Numbered from the stretch's first letter, positions 38,100-46,781 are shown. The stretch: 64,000 nucleotides of DNA from Rhodococcus yunnanensis NBRC 103083 (GCF_001895005.1 NZ_BCXH01000013.1:124001-188000), one strand, 5' to 3'. The notes: generated by a model not told the origin, from the letters alone. Numbers and translations: made by a program.

Positions 38100-38627
38100 T
38101 CAGGCGATCGTGATGTTGTCGATGACGACCTCGTCCACCGGGCGGTCACCGCGACCGACAGCCGTACCGGAGATCGCGTCGACGACCTTCTTGGATGCCT
38201 CGTCGGTCACCTCACCGAAGATGGTGTGCTTGCGGTTCAGGTGCGGGGTCTTGGTGGTGGTGATGAAGAACTGTGAACCGTTGGTTCCCGGTCCGGCATT
38301 CGCCATCGCCAGCAGGTAGGGGCGGTCGAACGAAAGTTCCGGGTGGAACTCGTCGCCGAACTTGTAGCCCGGTCCGCCGGTGCCGGTGCCCGTGGGGTCG
38401 CCGCCTTGGATCATGAACCCGTCGATGACGCGGTGGAAGACGGCGCCGTCGTAGAACGGTCCGGTCTTCTCGCCCGACGCGTTGGCGGTGGTGTATTCCT
38501 TCGAGCCGTCGGCGAGGCCGACGAAGTTCTCGACCGTCTTCGGCGCGTGGTTGCCGAACAGCTCGATGACGATGTCGCCGCGGTTGGTGTGCAGTGTTGC
38601 CGTGGATGTCTTGTTTGGTGAAGTCAC
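38100..38627 (-). CDS. ppiA: Cyclophilin-type peptidyl-prolyl cis-trans isomerase PpiA
   Basis: This 175-residue cytoplasmic cyclophilin shows the active-site blocks [32 protein letters not shown] and HTIFGEVT. It speeds proline isomerisation in protein folding. The frame is open far upstream, but the GTG at 38627 ([19 protein letters not shown]) fits the family's N-terminus. Its place between PH/rhomboid and cwsA equals that in mycobacteria. Confidence 0.93.
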   Translation of the reverse strand: MTSPNKTSTATLHTNRGDIVIELFGNHAPKTVENFVGLADGSKEYTTANASGEKTGPFYDGAVFHRVIDGFMIQGGDPTGTGTGGPGYKFGDEFHPELSFDRPYLLAMANAGPGTNGSQFFITTTKTPHLNRKHTIFGEVTDEASKKVVDAISGTAVGRGDRPVDEVVIDNITIA

Positions 38628-38705
38628 ACCACCATCGTGCCATTGTCGTGTCGCTGTGGGGTCGGCTGCCGGTGGTTCGCGGCATCTTTGTGGAACAGTG
38701 GAGAC

Positions 38706-39098
38706 ATGACCAGCACATCGAAGTCGACTCGGATCCGCGACGTCGCCGTCGGCACGGGTGGGGATCTGCTGAAGGCAGCGAAGATCCTCGGCACCGGAAC
38801 AGCAGGCGTCAGCGCGACGCTTGCTACGCGCGGCTACACCCTCACCCGACGCGAAATCGAGCGCAGGAAGGTCCGCAGGGCCGCTCCCGCTCGTCGTTCC
38901 GCTTCGCGAGTGTCCCCGCGGACCAGACGACTCGTAGTTTTCGGAACACTGTTCGGGGTTGCTGCCGGCATAGCGGCGCTCGCTGCGAAACGGCGACGCG
39001 TCGTCGAGCCACCCGCCGATGCACCGCCGAGCCTGGCCGACTACGCGCAGGCGTCGACGTCGTCGAACGGCCAGTCTGCCGCTGTCCACAAAGCCTGA
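38706..39098 (+). CDS. cwsA: CwsA-like cell-wall synthesis membrane protein
   Basis: This 130-residue basic protein has one C-proximal membrane helix ([19 protein letters not shown], about 77-95). Sequence similarity is hard to judge by eye, but size, topology, divergent orientation to ppiA and nearness to crgA match mycobacterial CwsA (Rv0008c), which binds CrgA and Wag31 and helps polar growth and division. The call rests mainly on synteny. Confidence 0.7.
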   Translation: MTSTSKSTRIRDVAVGTGGDLLKAAKILGTGTAGVSATLATRGYTLTRREIERRKVRRAAPARRSASRVSPRTRRLVVFGTLFGVAAGIAALAAKRRRVVEPPADAPPSLADYAQASTSSNGQSAAVHKA

Positions 39099-39157
39099 CG
39101 GTAAGGCCGACGGACTGGCTCACGGCAGCACGGTCGAGCGGTACGTCGCCGGCGTGA

Positions 39158-39892
39158 TCAGATGACCGTGGCACCGCCGTCGGCTACCAGTTCCATGCCG
39201 TTGACGTAGCTCGAGTCGTCCGAGGCGAGGAACAACGCGACCGACGCGATCTCCTCGGGTCGGCCCATCGCGCGCCGCGGGATCACGGATTCGAACTGAG
39301 CCTTCATCTCGTCGGTCATGACCTCTTCCATCATCGGCGAGGAGACCTGGCCGGGGGTCAGCACGTTGACTCGAATCCTCCTGTCCCGCAACTCCGCAAC
39401 CCACACTCGTGCGAAGGCGGGCAATACGGCCTTGCTCGCCGCGTACACGCTCCAATCGGGGAAGCCTCGAAGTGAGGCGTTGGACCCGGTCATGAAGATC
39501 GAACCGCCATCGTTGAACAGCGGCAGCGCCTTCTGGACGGTGAACAGCGTGCCGCGGGCGTTCAGCGAGAAGGCAGCGTCGAAGTGCTCCTCGGTGATCT
39601 CACCGAGCTTGCTCTGCGCGCCCACCCCCGCACTGGCCCACAGCACGTCGATCGCACCCTTCTGCTGCTCGACCGTCGCGAACAGGCGATCGAGATCGTC
39701 GAGGTTCGCCGCGTCGCCGAGCACGCCCGTGACGTTTCGACCGATGTGCTGCACAGCGTCGTCGAGCGCGTCCTGTCGCCTGCCCGTGATGAAGACGTAC
39801 GCGCCTTCTTGGGCAAACAACTTCGCACCAGCGAGGGCCATCCCGCTGGTCGCCCCAGTGATGACTGCAACTTTGCCGTCTAGCTTTCCCAC
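39158..39892 (-). CDS. Short-chain dehydrogenase/reductase
   Basis: This 244-residue classical SDR has the cofactor loop ITGATSGMALAG (the usual TGxxxGxG is modified to TGATSGMA), the NAG-like ASAG, and the catalytic Ser137, Tyr150 and Lys154 (YAASK). The C-terminal SYVNGMELVADGG is typical. It oxidises or reduces an alcohol/carbonyl with NAD(P)(H); the substrate is unknown. It is divergent from the TetR gene, which likely represses it. The pair has no counterpart in the mycobacterial origin region. Confidence 0.92.
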   Translation of the reverse strand: MGKLDGKVAVITGATSGMALAGAKLFAQEGAYVFITGRRQDALDDAVQHIGRNVTGVLGDAANLDDLDRLFATVEQQKGAIDVLWASAGVGAQSKLGEITEEHFDAAFSLNARGTLFTVQKALPLFNDGGSIFMTGSNASLRGFPDWSVYAASKAVLPAFARVWVAELRDRRIRVNVLTPGQVSSPMMEEVMTDEMKAQFESVIPRRAMGRPEEIASVALFLASDDSSYVNGMELVADGGATVI

Positions 39893-39923
39893 GATTACTC
39901 CATTCGTTCGGCACCGATGCTAA

Positions 39924-39988
39924 GTACACCGATCAGGGTGCTTAACGTATCCGTCATCGGCGTCGAGCGCAAGCTATGTACACCGATC
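39924..39988. promoter_or_regulatory. Repeated operator-like motif in the SDR/TetR promoter
   Basis: GTACACCGATC occurs at 39924-39934 and again at 39978-39988, each within a partly palindromic context (TAAGTACACC...GGGTGCTTA and GTACACCGATCCGTAC). They lie between the divergent starts at 39892 and 40014, as expected for TetR binding to control both genes. Confidence 0.5.
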
Positions 39989-40013
39989 CGTACCAACGGG
40001 TTATGCTTGGCCG

Positions 40014-40592
40014 ATGACGGAGTTGGAGAAGGGGCCGCAAGGCCTGCGCCGCGGCAGGGGCGCCCGGGAACGGATACTCAGCGCTTCACACCAGCTGTTC
40101 CGTGATCAAGGCATCAACAGCACCGGTCTCGACCAACTCTGCACGGTGGCCCAGGTGTCCAAACGCACCTTCTATCAGCACTTTCCTGGCAAAGACGAGC
40201 TCATTGCGGAGCACCTGCGCCGCTTCGATCCCGACATCGCGCCCGAGGTATTCGACCGCACCGACCTCACGGCCCGCGAACGGCTCCTCGCGGTCTTCGA
40301 CCTCCACTCGCCGCTGTGCCCGTTCATCGCGGCGTCCGTCGAGATCAGTGACCCGAGCCACCCCGCCCGCGTGCAGGCCCGTGACTACAAGAGAGCCTTT
40401 GCAGCGCGGCTCGCCGACACCGCCCGTGAGGCCGGCGCCACCGAGCCCGAACAGCTCGGCGAACAATTGGCGCTGCTCCTGGACGGCGTGTCGGCCCGCA
40501 ACCGAGTCCTCGACACCGACACCTTCGCCACCGCCGCCACCATCGCGGCCGTCCTCGTCGAGAGCGCCATCACGCCGCACCATCGTGATTGA
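40014..40592 (+). CDS. TetR-family transcriptional regulator
   Basis: This 192-residue protein has an N-terminal helix-turn-helix (GINSTGLDQLCTVAQVSKRT, then FYQHFPGKDELI; about 35-70) and a helical ligand-binding domain. It is divergently placed from the SDR, so it is probably an autoregulated repressor of that enzyme. It ends one base before the convergent DUF1023 gene. Confidence 0.92.
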   Translation: MTELEKGPQGLRRGRGARERILSASHQLFRDQGINSTGLDQLCTVAQVSKRTFYQHFPGKDELIAEHLRRFDPDIAPEVFDRTDLTARERLLAVFDLHSPLCPFIAASVEISDPSHPARVQARDYKRAFAARLADTAREAGATEPEQLGEQLALLLDGVSARNRVLDTDTFATAATIAAVLVESAITPHHRD

Positions 40593-40593
40593 C

Positions 40594-42213
40594 CTAGCCG
40601 ACCTCGTTACCGCGTCCCGCGACGACCAGTGCGACAGCGTGCTGTGAGGTCGTGCCGTCGGTGAAGTACTGGCTGTGCCGATTCGACGCGTCCAGATCAC
40701 CCTCGGCCCCGGTCGGCAGTGTCCGAACTCCGTCCAAGGAATTGGGGTCCGCCCCGAACGCGCCCAGGTCTGCGACGATGTCGTCCGCCGCCTCACCGAC
40801 GAAGAGATGTCCGGGCGGCACCGACAACTCGTGCACCGTTCCGACACCGAGCCCCGGCGAGCCCACGACCACCATGTCGTCCACTCCGGCGCTCTCGGCG
40901 CCGCGCACTGCGTGAGCGGCAGTCAACGAACCGTACGAGTGCCCGACCAACGACAGATGTGGATCGCTCCGACGCGACGCGTCGAGGCCGTCGAGGAACG
41001 TTCGAAGCCTCGCGGCGCCGACCACTGCCGCCGTTGCCCCGGCGACGGAACGGTTCGGGTCGAGCACACTCCAGCCCGTGTGCGGCGCCTCGTAGTTCAT
41101 CCACGTCACGCACGCGACGGTGTCCGGCGGCGATACTGCGTCCTCCGCAACAGCTTCGAGTGATTCCATGTCCCCGTCGTATCTTCCGATGTCGCCTTCG
41201 ACGTCGGAGCCGAGTCCAGGAACGAACACTGCCACATGTGTTGCCGTGTCGACGTTTCCGACCGCGATTGCCGCCAGAGTGTCCTCGCCGCTCGAGTTGT
41301 CCAGAACCAACAGTTGCCGGTTGCCCAGTGCCAGCGTCTCCGACACCGCATCGAGCGCCTTCAGGCGTTTCTCCGTCTGTTCCAGACCTACGTCCGCATT
41401 GTCGAAGAGACCACCGAACACGTTGTGGTCCAGTCTTTTTCGAAGGTCGTCCGCAACCTCCCGAAGTCGTGTCCGCTCGAGGGTGAGCATCCGCCGATTG
41501 GCGGCATCGCGCACGCCCGCTGGAATACCGTCGAGGTTGCCGATCCTCCCCGGATCCCGGACCAGTAAGGCCGTCCGGTCGGCGGGGGTCGAGGATTCCC
41601 AGAACGCAGCATTCGACGCCGGACTCTGCTCCGATACGTCGAGAGAGGCGATCGTCCCAGCACCCGTGGTTTCAGTGCTTGTGGTCCCAGCGCTTATGGT
41701 CCCGGCGCCGGCCTGGGCGGCGCGCAGTTCACTCGCGATGCGATCGTCGAGTTCGGTTGCCCTTCTTATTGATTCGGTCACTCGGGCTTGTATCTCACGT
41801 CGGTGGCGCAGACGATCACGGCCGATGGACCATGCGTCCGCCGCGGCCGCCGTATACACCGGGAGAGCATCCACGACGGTGCCGTCCGGTTCGACGTCCA
41901 TGGTGTGCTCGGTCGCGTCGGCTGTGCATCGGCGAACCGTACTCACGAGCGGGTACATCGAGGTCGACGCCTCCTCCACACATCGACCCACGGTGAGGAG
42001 CACCTGTGCGCGGTTAACGAGGTCGCCCCGGATCGAGAGGACAGCCGAGCGGGCGGCATCGGCAGCAGGCCCGTGCCAGTCGAGTTGCTCGAGCAACCGG
42101 GCCGATTCATCGGCGTGATCGGTCAGCGCACTCGCCGAATCCTTCACTCGCTGGGCCAGGACGGAGACCTCCGCCGGATTCCAACTCCGAACATCTTCCC
42201 AGGACACCGTCAT
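40594..42213 (-). CDS. DUF1023 alpha/beta hydrolase with WXG100-like N-terminus
   Basis: This is a 539-residue protein. Residues 1-120 form a predicted helical hairpin with DWHGPAADAA in the turn, resembling the WxG hairpin of ESX/type-VII substrates. The C-terminal half is the DUF1023 hydrolase with VFVPGLGS, the nucleophile elbow GHSYGS and DDMVVVGSPGLGV. No signal peptide is seen, so type-VII export is an inference from the hairpin alone. The substrate is unknown. The ATG at 42213 (MTVSWEDV) follows GAGG; an ATG at 42240 is an alternative. Confidence 0.8.
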   Translation of the reverse strand: MTVSWEDVRSWNPAEVSVLAQRVKDSASALTDHADESARLLEQLDWHGPAADAARSAVLSIRGDLVNRAQVLLTVGRCVEEASTSMYPLVSTVRRCTADATEHTMDVEPDGTVVDALPVYTAAAADAWSIGRDRLRHRREIQARVTESIRRATELDDRIASELRAAQAGAGTISAGTTSTETTGAGTIASLDVSEQSPASNAAFWESSTPADRTALLVRDPGRIGNLDGIPAGVRDAANRRMLTLERTRLREVADDLRKRLDHNVFGGLFDNADVGLEQTEKRLKALDAVSETLALGNRQLLVLDNSSGEDTLAAIAVGNVDTATHVAVFVPGLGSDVEGDIGRYDGDMESLEAVAEDAVSPPDTVACVTWMNYEAPHTGWSVLDPNRSVAGATAAVVGAARLRTFLDGLDASRRSDPHLSLVGHSYGSLTAAHAVRGAESAGVDDMVVVGSPGLGVGTVHELSVPPGHLFVGEAADDIVADLGAFGADPNSLDGVRTLPTGAEGDLDASNRHSQYFTDGTTSQHAVALVVAGRGNEVG

Positions 42214-42311
42214 GTCGCCGCCTCGTGTTGTTCCCGCCATCGATCGAATGATCGATCCACACGAGAATTCAACATCGCATTTCGAACATGCCCCGAAATT
42301 CATCCCCAGGC

Positions 42312-42333
42312 TGTGGATGAATTCTGTGGATGA
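42312..42333. promoter_or_regulatory. Pair of near-DnaA boxes, 13-base spacing
   Basis: TGTGGATGA occurs at 42312-42320 and 42325-42333, each one mismatch from TGTGGATAA, with the same 13-base period as the perfect pair at 36678-36699. It lies between the DUF1023 start and the GGDEF stop. Confidence 0.35.
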
Positions 42334-42337
42334 CGCG

Positions 42338-43336
42338 TCAGCGCGCGATTCGCCACTCCGATTCGTCTGTGTCGGAGGCGTCGGGGAGGGACGGCTTCTG
42401 CGAGGCAGGCCGACTCCGTTTGGCGCGGTAGAGATCCGCGTCGGCTGCTCGATAGATATCGATCCACCGCCTCGCGGCGGGCATGCACACCAGTCCGACA
42501 CTCCATTCGGCGCGGTGAGCTCGACGGAGCTTGTCGATGATCTGCCAAGCTTCGGCCTCGAGTACACCGGGCATGAACAGTACGAATTCGTCGCCGCCGA
42601 GTCTGCCGAGTACATCTCTGCGGCTCAGTTCTGCTTTCCATGCCTTCGACACCCGGGAGAGCAGAACGTCACCTGCGATGTGGCCGTACTCGTCGTTGAT
42701 CTGCTTGAAGTTGTCGAGATCGAGGACTGCGACGCTGACGGACAGGCCTCTGGTGGCACACGTGGGCAGCATCTTCTCGACCTTCGATTCGAAGCCGAAA
42801 CGGTTCAGAAGTCCGGTGAGTGCGTCGTGCGTCGCCGAGAACCGCATCCGCCGAGCGAAGGCCCCGAACACCTCGGTGGCTCCGACGATGCCGAGCGCGA
42901 TCAGGACATAGCTGACGAACGATGATTCGTACGGCCCGGCCGCTGCACCTGCGACAGACGCAAAAGCAAGGACTGCAACCCATATCCCTGCATTGCGTTC
43001 CGACCAGAATGCCCCGATGTGCATGCCCAGGAACATCGCGGCTTGCACACAGATCAGAAAGGCCGGCAGCGTCGCACTCGCGGAGAAGGACAGCGACAGC
43101 GCGACGATGGCCAGAAAGGTAACGATTCCGATGATTCGTTGGGGACTCGGGGGACGTGATCTGGTCAGTACGACGATCGCGACGACACCGCACAGCAGCG
43201 ACATCACCACCGCGGTGCGTCCCCAGAGGCCTTGGGTACCCCATGACGAGCTGCCCCCGGCTGCGTAGAGCATGGTCGTCGCGGCGACGAAGACCAACAA
43301 CGTCACCCCGGACTCGTCGAGCTTCGGTCTCATCAT
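42338..43336 (-). CDS. Membrane GGDEF-domain diguanylate cyclase
   Basis: This is about 332 residues: five or six membrane helices (about 10-165) and then a GGDEF domain with THDALTGLLNRFGF, DLDNFKQINDEYGHIAGD and an intact RLGGDEF. It makes cyclic-di-GMP from GTP. The position of the inhibitory RxxD site is SRRD, so product inhibition is probably absent. The start is uncertain: the ATG at 43336 gives a normal first helix, and a GTG at 43441 would add 35 poorly conserved residues. Together with the EAL fragment at base 1, it shows that the organism uses this second messenger. Confidence 0.88.
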   Translation of the reverse strand: MMRPKLDESGVTLLVFVAATTMLYAAGGSSSWGTQGLWGRTAVVMSLLCGVVAIVVLTRSRPPSPQRIIGIVTFLAIVALSLSFSASATLPAFLICVQAAMFLGMHIGAFWSERNAGIWVAVLAFASVAGAAAGPYESSFVSYVLIALGIVGATEVFGAFARRMRFSATHDALTGLLNRFGFESKVEKMLPTCATRGLSVSVAVLDLDNFKQINDEYGHIAGDVLLSRVSKAWKAELSRRDVLGRLGGDEFVLFMPGVLEAEAWQIIDKLRRAHRAEWSVGLVCMPAARRWIDIYRAADADLYRAKRSRPASQKPSLPDASDTDESEWRIAR

Positions 43337-43547
43337 GAGCCGCGCACCCCGGCAGAGATGGACGTGCGGGCAGATGTGCGCATCGTCGAACTCGGCATTG
43401 CCCACCTCCCCACGAACACCAACGCTCGGAGAACACCCCACTCAGGCAGGCACATGCAGAGAATGCACTACCCCTATCTCGTGCGGGACTTTAACACTTT
43501 CTGCCGACATTCGATCACGCGCGCAGTGGGGAGGGTGACCGATCGGC

Positions 43548-44495
43548 TCAGGAGGCGATCTCGCCGCGTGCTGCCTGCCTGGCGAGAAGGCGATCCCGCG
43601 ACTCCTCGAACCGTGTTGCCTTGACGCCGAGCTCGTCCACGAATGCGGCAAGACGATCGCGGTCCCGCTCGCCTTCACCGGAGAAATCGTTGCGCTCGAA
43701 GATGCGCCACTTGCGCAGAACGGGCATCAGTACCTCGTCGAGGTGTTGACGGAGGTCGTAGATTCCGTACTTGGCAAGGGTCATGGCATGTTTGCGAAAG
43801 TTCGGCATGTTCAGGCCTGGCATCGCGAAGTCCGTCGCGACGTCGGCGATTGCCTTGATCGTCTGGTCGGGTGTCAGGTCCAGGGCCGCGGCACCGAGAT
43901 TGCGATAGAAGATCATGTGCAGGTTCTCGTCGGCTGCGATACGCGCCAGCATGCGGTCCGCAACCTCGTCCCCACACGCCAGACCGGTGTTGCGATGGGA
44001 AACCCGGGTGGCCAGTTCCTGCAATGTCACGTAGGCGACCGAGTGGAGAAAGTTCGCCCCGTCCATCGGAGCGTCGACGCCTGTGGTCATGTGCTGCATC
44101 CTGGCCCGCTCGAGTTCGACCGGGTCCACCGCGCGAGTGACGACCAGATAGTCCCTCATGACGATTCCGTGGCGGTTCTCCTCCGCCGTCCAGCGGCCAA
44201 CCCAGGTCCCCCACGCACCGTCGAGTGAGAAATTGTCGGCAAGCCCACGGTGATACGACGGCAGATTGTCCTCGGTCAGCAGGTTCGTGATCATGGCGGT
44301 GCGCGCGAGGTCCGACAACGACGACTGCGATTCGTCCCAGTCGTCTCCACCCATTGCCGCGAAGTTCCGACCCTCGTCCCAGGGGATGTAGTCGTGTGGA
44401 TGCCACTCCTTCGCCATCGAAAGGTGGCGATTGAGATTGTCTTCCATCGTTTCTTCGAGCTCGGTGAGAAGTTCGGTGTGATCGAGAGCACGCAT
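43548..44495 (-). CDS. Soluble acyl-ACP desaturase (DesA1/DesA2 type)
   Basis: This 315-residue ferritin-like diiron desaturase has all six metal ligands in order: E75, E106-x-x-H109 (EENRH), E160 and E190-x-x-H193 (DENLH). It introduces a cis double bond into an acyl-ACP chain using oxygen and ferredoxin; mycobacterial homologues feed mycolic acid synthesis. A long tandem-repeat region lies upstream. It is not present in the mycobacterial origin order, so it belongs to the inserted block. Confidence 0.93.
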   Translation of the reverse strand: MRALDHTELLTELEETMEDNLNRHLSMAKEWHPHDYIPWDEGRNFAAMGGDDWDESQSSLSDLARTAMITNLLTEDNLPSYHRGLADNFSLDGAWGTWVGRWTAEENRHGIVMRDYLVVTRAVDPVELERARMQHMTTGVDAPMDGANFLHSVAYVTLQELATRVSHRNTGLACGDEVADRMLARIAADENLHMIFYRNLGAAALDLTPDQTIKAIADVATDFAMPGLNMPNFRKHAMTLAKYGIYDLRQHLDEVLMPVLRKWRIFERNDFSGEGERDRDRLAAFVDELGVKATRFEESRDRLLARQAARGEIAS

Positions 44496-44525
44496 TGTTG
44501 CTGATCCTGTCCACGAGTGGATGGG

Positions 44526-44650
44526 GCGGGAGTGGAGCCTGCGGAATGACCCAGGGTGGCGGGAGTGGAGCCTGCGGAACGACCCTTGTAGCGGGAGTGG
44601 AGCCTGCGGAACGACCCAAGGTGTGGGGAGAGTGGAGCCTGCGGGCGGCC
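44526..44650. repeat. About 33-bp tandem repeat, four copies
   Basis: The core AGTGGAGCCTGCGGAA begins at 44531, 44564 and 44596, with a diverged copy at 44631 (periods 33, 32, 35), joined by GACCC-rich linkers. The array fills part of the 409-base gene-free gap (44496-44904) between the acyl-ACP desaturase and tRNA-Ala. No coding potential is convincing. Confidence 0.88.
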
Positions 44651-44675
44651 CGGCGGAGGTGGCGGCTTCGGATGG

Positions 44676-44716
44676 CGTGGTTCGGACGCACCCCCCTGCG
44701 GTGCGTTCGAACCACG
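44676..44716. repeat. 17-bp inverted repeat
   Basis: CGTGGTTCGGACGCACC (44676-44692) pairs with the segment 44700-44716 through one G-T wobble, leaving a loop CCCCTGC. This is a stable cruciform or RNA hairpin just after the tandem repeats. It may be a desaturase leader structure or an intergenic element. Confidence 0.75.
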
Positions 44717-44860
44717 AGCCCGTCGTCGAACCTCGTACTTACCGAACGGTAGGGGGTCGAGGCGACTTCTGCGGCAGCTCCGGCAGATCTCTGGAGATGT
44801 ACCCACTGGTGCTTGGGTGTGTTGGCACCCGTCACAGCAGCGTGACCGCGGTGACCGGAC

Positions 44861-44899
44861 AAAAAAAGACGCCCAGCCGGTGAGGGCTGGGCGTCTTTT
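44861..44899 (-). terminator. Intrinsic terminator after tRNA-Ala
   Basis: AAAAGACGCCCAGCC (44864-44878) and GGCTGGGCGTCTTTT (44885-44899) form a perfect 15-base stem with loop GGTGAG. On the minus strand it is followed by seven T. It is symmetric enough to act both ways. Confidence 0.93.
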
Positions 44900-44904
44900 C
44901 TGGG

Positions 44905-44977
44905 TGGAGCCTAGGAGATTCGAACTCCTGACATCTGCCTTGCAAAGGCAGCGCTCTACCAACTGAGCTAAGGCCCC
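44905..44977 (-). tRNA. alaT: tRNA-Ala (anticodon TGC)
   Basis: This is a 73-nt tRNA on the minus strand with acceptor GGGGCCT/AGGCTCC, discriminator A, D-arm AGCTCAGTTGGTAGAGC, anticodon loop TTTGCAA (TGC), and T-loop GTTCGAATC. No CCA is encoded. It is paired with tRNA-Ile as in mycobacteria. Confidence 0.96.
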
Positions 44978-45031
44978 GGGGTGGTGCTGAACAAGCGAAC
45001 AACAGCGTACACGCTTGTTACCAGCGGACGA

Positions 45032-45142
45032 TCAGGCGGTCGTTACCTCGTGCCAGACCCCGTCTCCAGAGCGTATGGAACGCACTTTCGACACTGCCAC
45101 GAGGATCGTTACCACCGCTCCGACAAGGACGAGAATCTTCAC
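45032..45142 (-). CDS. DLW-39-like micro-protein
   Basis: This tiny 36-residue gene starts with GTG at 45142 after AGAGGGTGAG. The product begins MKILVLVGAVVTILVAVSKV (one hydrophobic helix) and ends GDGVWHEVTTA. This matches the shape of the actinobacterial DLW-39 family, whose name comes from a conserved DLW near the C-terminus; here that site reads GVW. The family is typically found beside the tRNA-Ile/tRNA-Ala genes, as here. The function is unknown. Confidence 0.75.
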   Translation of the reverse strand: MKILVLVGAVVTILVAVSKVRSIRSGDGVWHEVTTA

Positions 45143-45172
45143 AGAAACTCACCCTCTTCGTCTCGCTCGGTG

Positions 45173-45246
45173 TGGGCCTAGGAGGACTTGAACCTCCGAC
45201 CTCTTCCTTATCAGGGAAGCGCTCTAACCGCCTGAGCTATAGGCCC
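45173..45246 (-). tRNA. ileT: tRNA-Ile (anticodon GAT)
   Basis: This is a 74-nt tRNA on the minus strand with acceptor GGGCCTA/TAGGCCC, discriminator A, D-arm AGCTCAGGCGGTTAGAGC, anticodon loop CTGATAA (GAT), and T-arm GGAGGTTCAAGTCCTCC. No CCA is encoded. Confidence 0.96.
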
Positions 45247-45356
45247 GCGAACCTCGGAAACGGAAAGATTTTCTCTTCCCGAACCGAGGAGTGAGGTTAC
45301 CGTATCGAACCGCTGTACTCCAAAACGGCCCGATGCGGCACCCGCCACCAGGTGAA

Positions 45357-46781
45357 TCAGTCCCGATCCGCCAATGTCACTTCAACGCCGCCGACCAGGT
45401 CGGACGAGAGGTTGTAGATGAAGGAACCGATAGTCGTCAGCGCGGTGAACAGAACGACGTTGATGACACCGATCACAGCGGCGTATCCGAAGACTTGGCC
45501 TGCGCTGACGAGTCCTCCTTCACCGGACTCGTTGACGATCTCGGTGAATGCACTGTTGAGCCGGTCCCAGACGCCCATACCGTCGAGCACCGCGTACAGC
45601 AGACCGACGGCCACCATCCACACGAAGAACAGCGACACAGCGATGACCAGCGAGATCTTCAGCGTCGACCAGGGGTCGATCTTGCGTAGCTGAATGGTCG
45701 CGCGGAGAGACTCGCCTTCGGTACGAGCCACGACGAGGGCCGGCTGCGACACCTGCTGCTTGTCGGCAGTCGACTCCGGGTGATGTACCTCCGACAGGTC
45801 CGGCATGTCCTTCGCCAGATCTTTGCGCTCGATGTGCCGAGTAGGCCCGTCGATGACCGCGGCCTTCGACTTGGCTGCCTCGCGGCGCTGCGTCTTGGCC
45901 TCGGGATCCTCGACTGCCGAGTAAGCAGCTGCCTGGGTGGGGTCACTCTTGGTCGTATCCACCCCTACCCCCGAAGGCAGCGGTCCACCCGAGGGCAGCG
46001 ATCCCGGCCGGGTCGAGAGATTCGTCTGTGGCTGGCGCTGCGGCTGGCCCTGTGGTTGCGGCTGCCCCTGATCCGAGCGTTGCCCACGCTGCCACGGCGG
46101 TGCACCCTGGGCCGAGCCGTTGGCCGGGGACGGCTCGGAAATCCGCTCGTCCCTGGGTCCGGGGAACGCAGCGGTCGGCGGCTGGTTTTCGCCTGCCCGC
46201 AACGGATCCCGCGGGCGTCGCTCCTCGACCGGTTGTTCGACGCGGGGAGCAGCCTGGGTAGGAGGCTGTTCCGCGGCCGAGGGACGTGGCGGTGCGGGCA
46301 GACGAGGCGCTGCCTGTTCCGATTCCCTGCCCTCCGCTGCGGCAGCCGCCCCAGCCGGTGGCTGGATCGGACGCTCCGAAGGTCGAGAATCCGGCTGCTG
46401 AGCAGTCGGCTGAGCCTTGGGCGCCCTGTCGGGTGCCTGCGTCTCGGTCTGGGCAGGGCGTTCGGCCGCCCTGGGAGCCGCAGGAGGAGATTGGGGACGC
46501 TGAGGCGGCTGACCACTTGGGGACTGTCCACCCCGGGACTGACCGCCCTGGGGTTGAGTGCCCTGAGGAGGCCGCCCCTGCGGAGGGCCCTGCGGCGGCT
46601 TCACCGGTGGCCGAGCCCCACCCTGAGGCGGTGAACTCTGTGGCGCGCCACCCTGCGGCGCGCCTGCGGGCCGCCCCGAGGGCGGGCCAGCGGGCCGCGC
46701 AGCAGGCTGGGGCCTGACCGGCTGCTCGGCTCGATCACTCTGCGGACCCGGCGCACTGCCTGGCCTGTTGGGAGTGCTCAC
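45357..46781 (-). CDS. DUF3566 transmembrane protein with long Pro/Gln-rich N-terminus
   Basis: This 474-residue protein is a Rv0007-type homologue. The first 340 residues or so are disordered and rich in Pro, Gln, Gly and Arg, with repeats such as PPQGGARP and QPQGQPQ. The last 130 residues are the DUF3566 domain with two membrane helices (ISLVIAVSLFFVWMVAVGLL and FGYAAVIGVINVVLFTALTT). The GTG start shares one base with the gyrA stop, so it is translated with gyrase. The function is unknown; the location next to gyrA is conserved. Confidence 0.9.
   Translation of the reverse strand: MSTPNRPGSAPGPQSDRAEQPVRPQPAARPAGPPSGRPAGAPQGGAPQSSPPQGGARPPVKPPQGPPQGRPPQGTQPQGGQSRGGQSPSGQPPQRPQSPPAAPRAAERPAQTETQAPDRAPKAQPTAQQPDSRPSERPIQPPAGAAAAAEGRESEQAAPRLPAPPRPSAAEQPPTQAAPRVEQPVEERRPRDPLRAGENQPPTAAFPGPRDERISEPSPANGSAQGAPPWQRGQRSDQGQPQPQGQPQRQPQTNLSTRPGSLPSGGPLPSGVGVDTTKSDPTQAAAYSAVEDPEAKTQRREAAKSKAAVIDGPTRHIERKDLAKDMPDLSEVHHPESTADKQQVSQPALVVARTEGESLRATIQLRKIDPWSTLKISLVIAVSLFFVWMVAVGLLYAVLDGMGVWDRLNSAFTEIVNESGEGGLVSAGQVFGYAAVIGVINVVLFTALTTIGSFIYNLSSDLVGGVEVTLADRD

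Noticed and set aside
45780..46634. Plus-strand frame opposite the DUF3566 N-terminus
   Set aside because: The Arg/Leu/Gly-rich product is the reverse reading of Pro/Gln-rich coding sequence; no motif is present.
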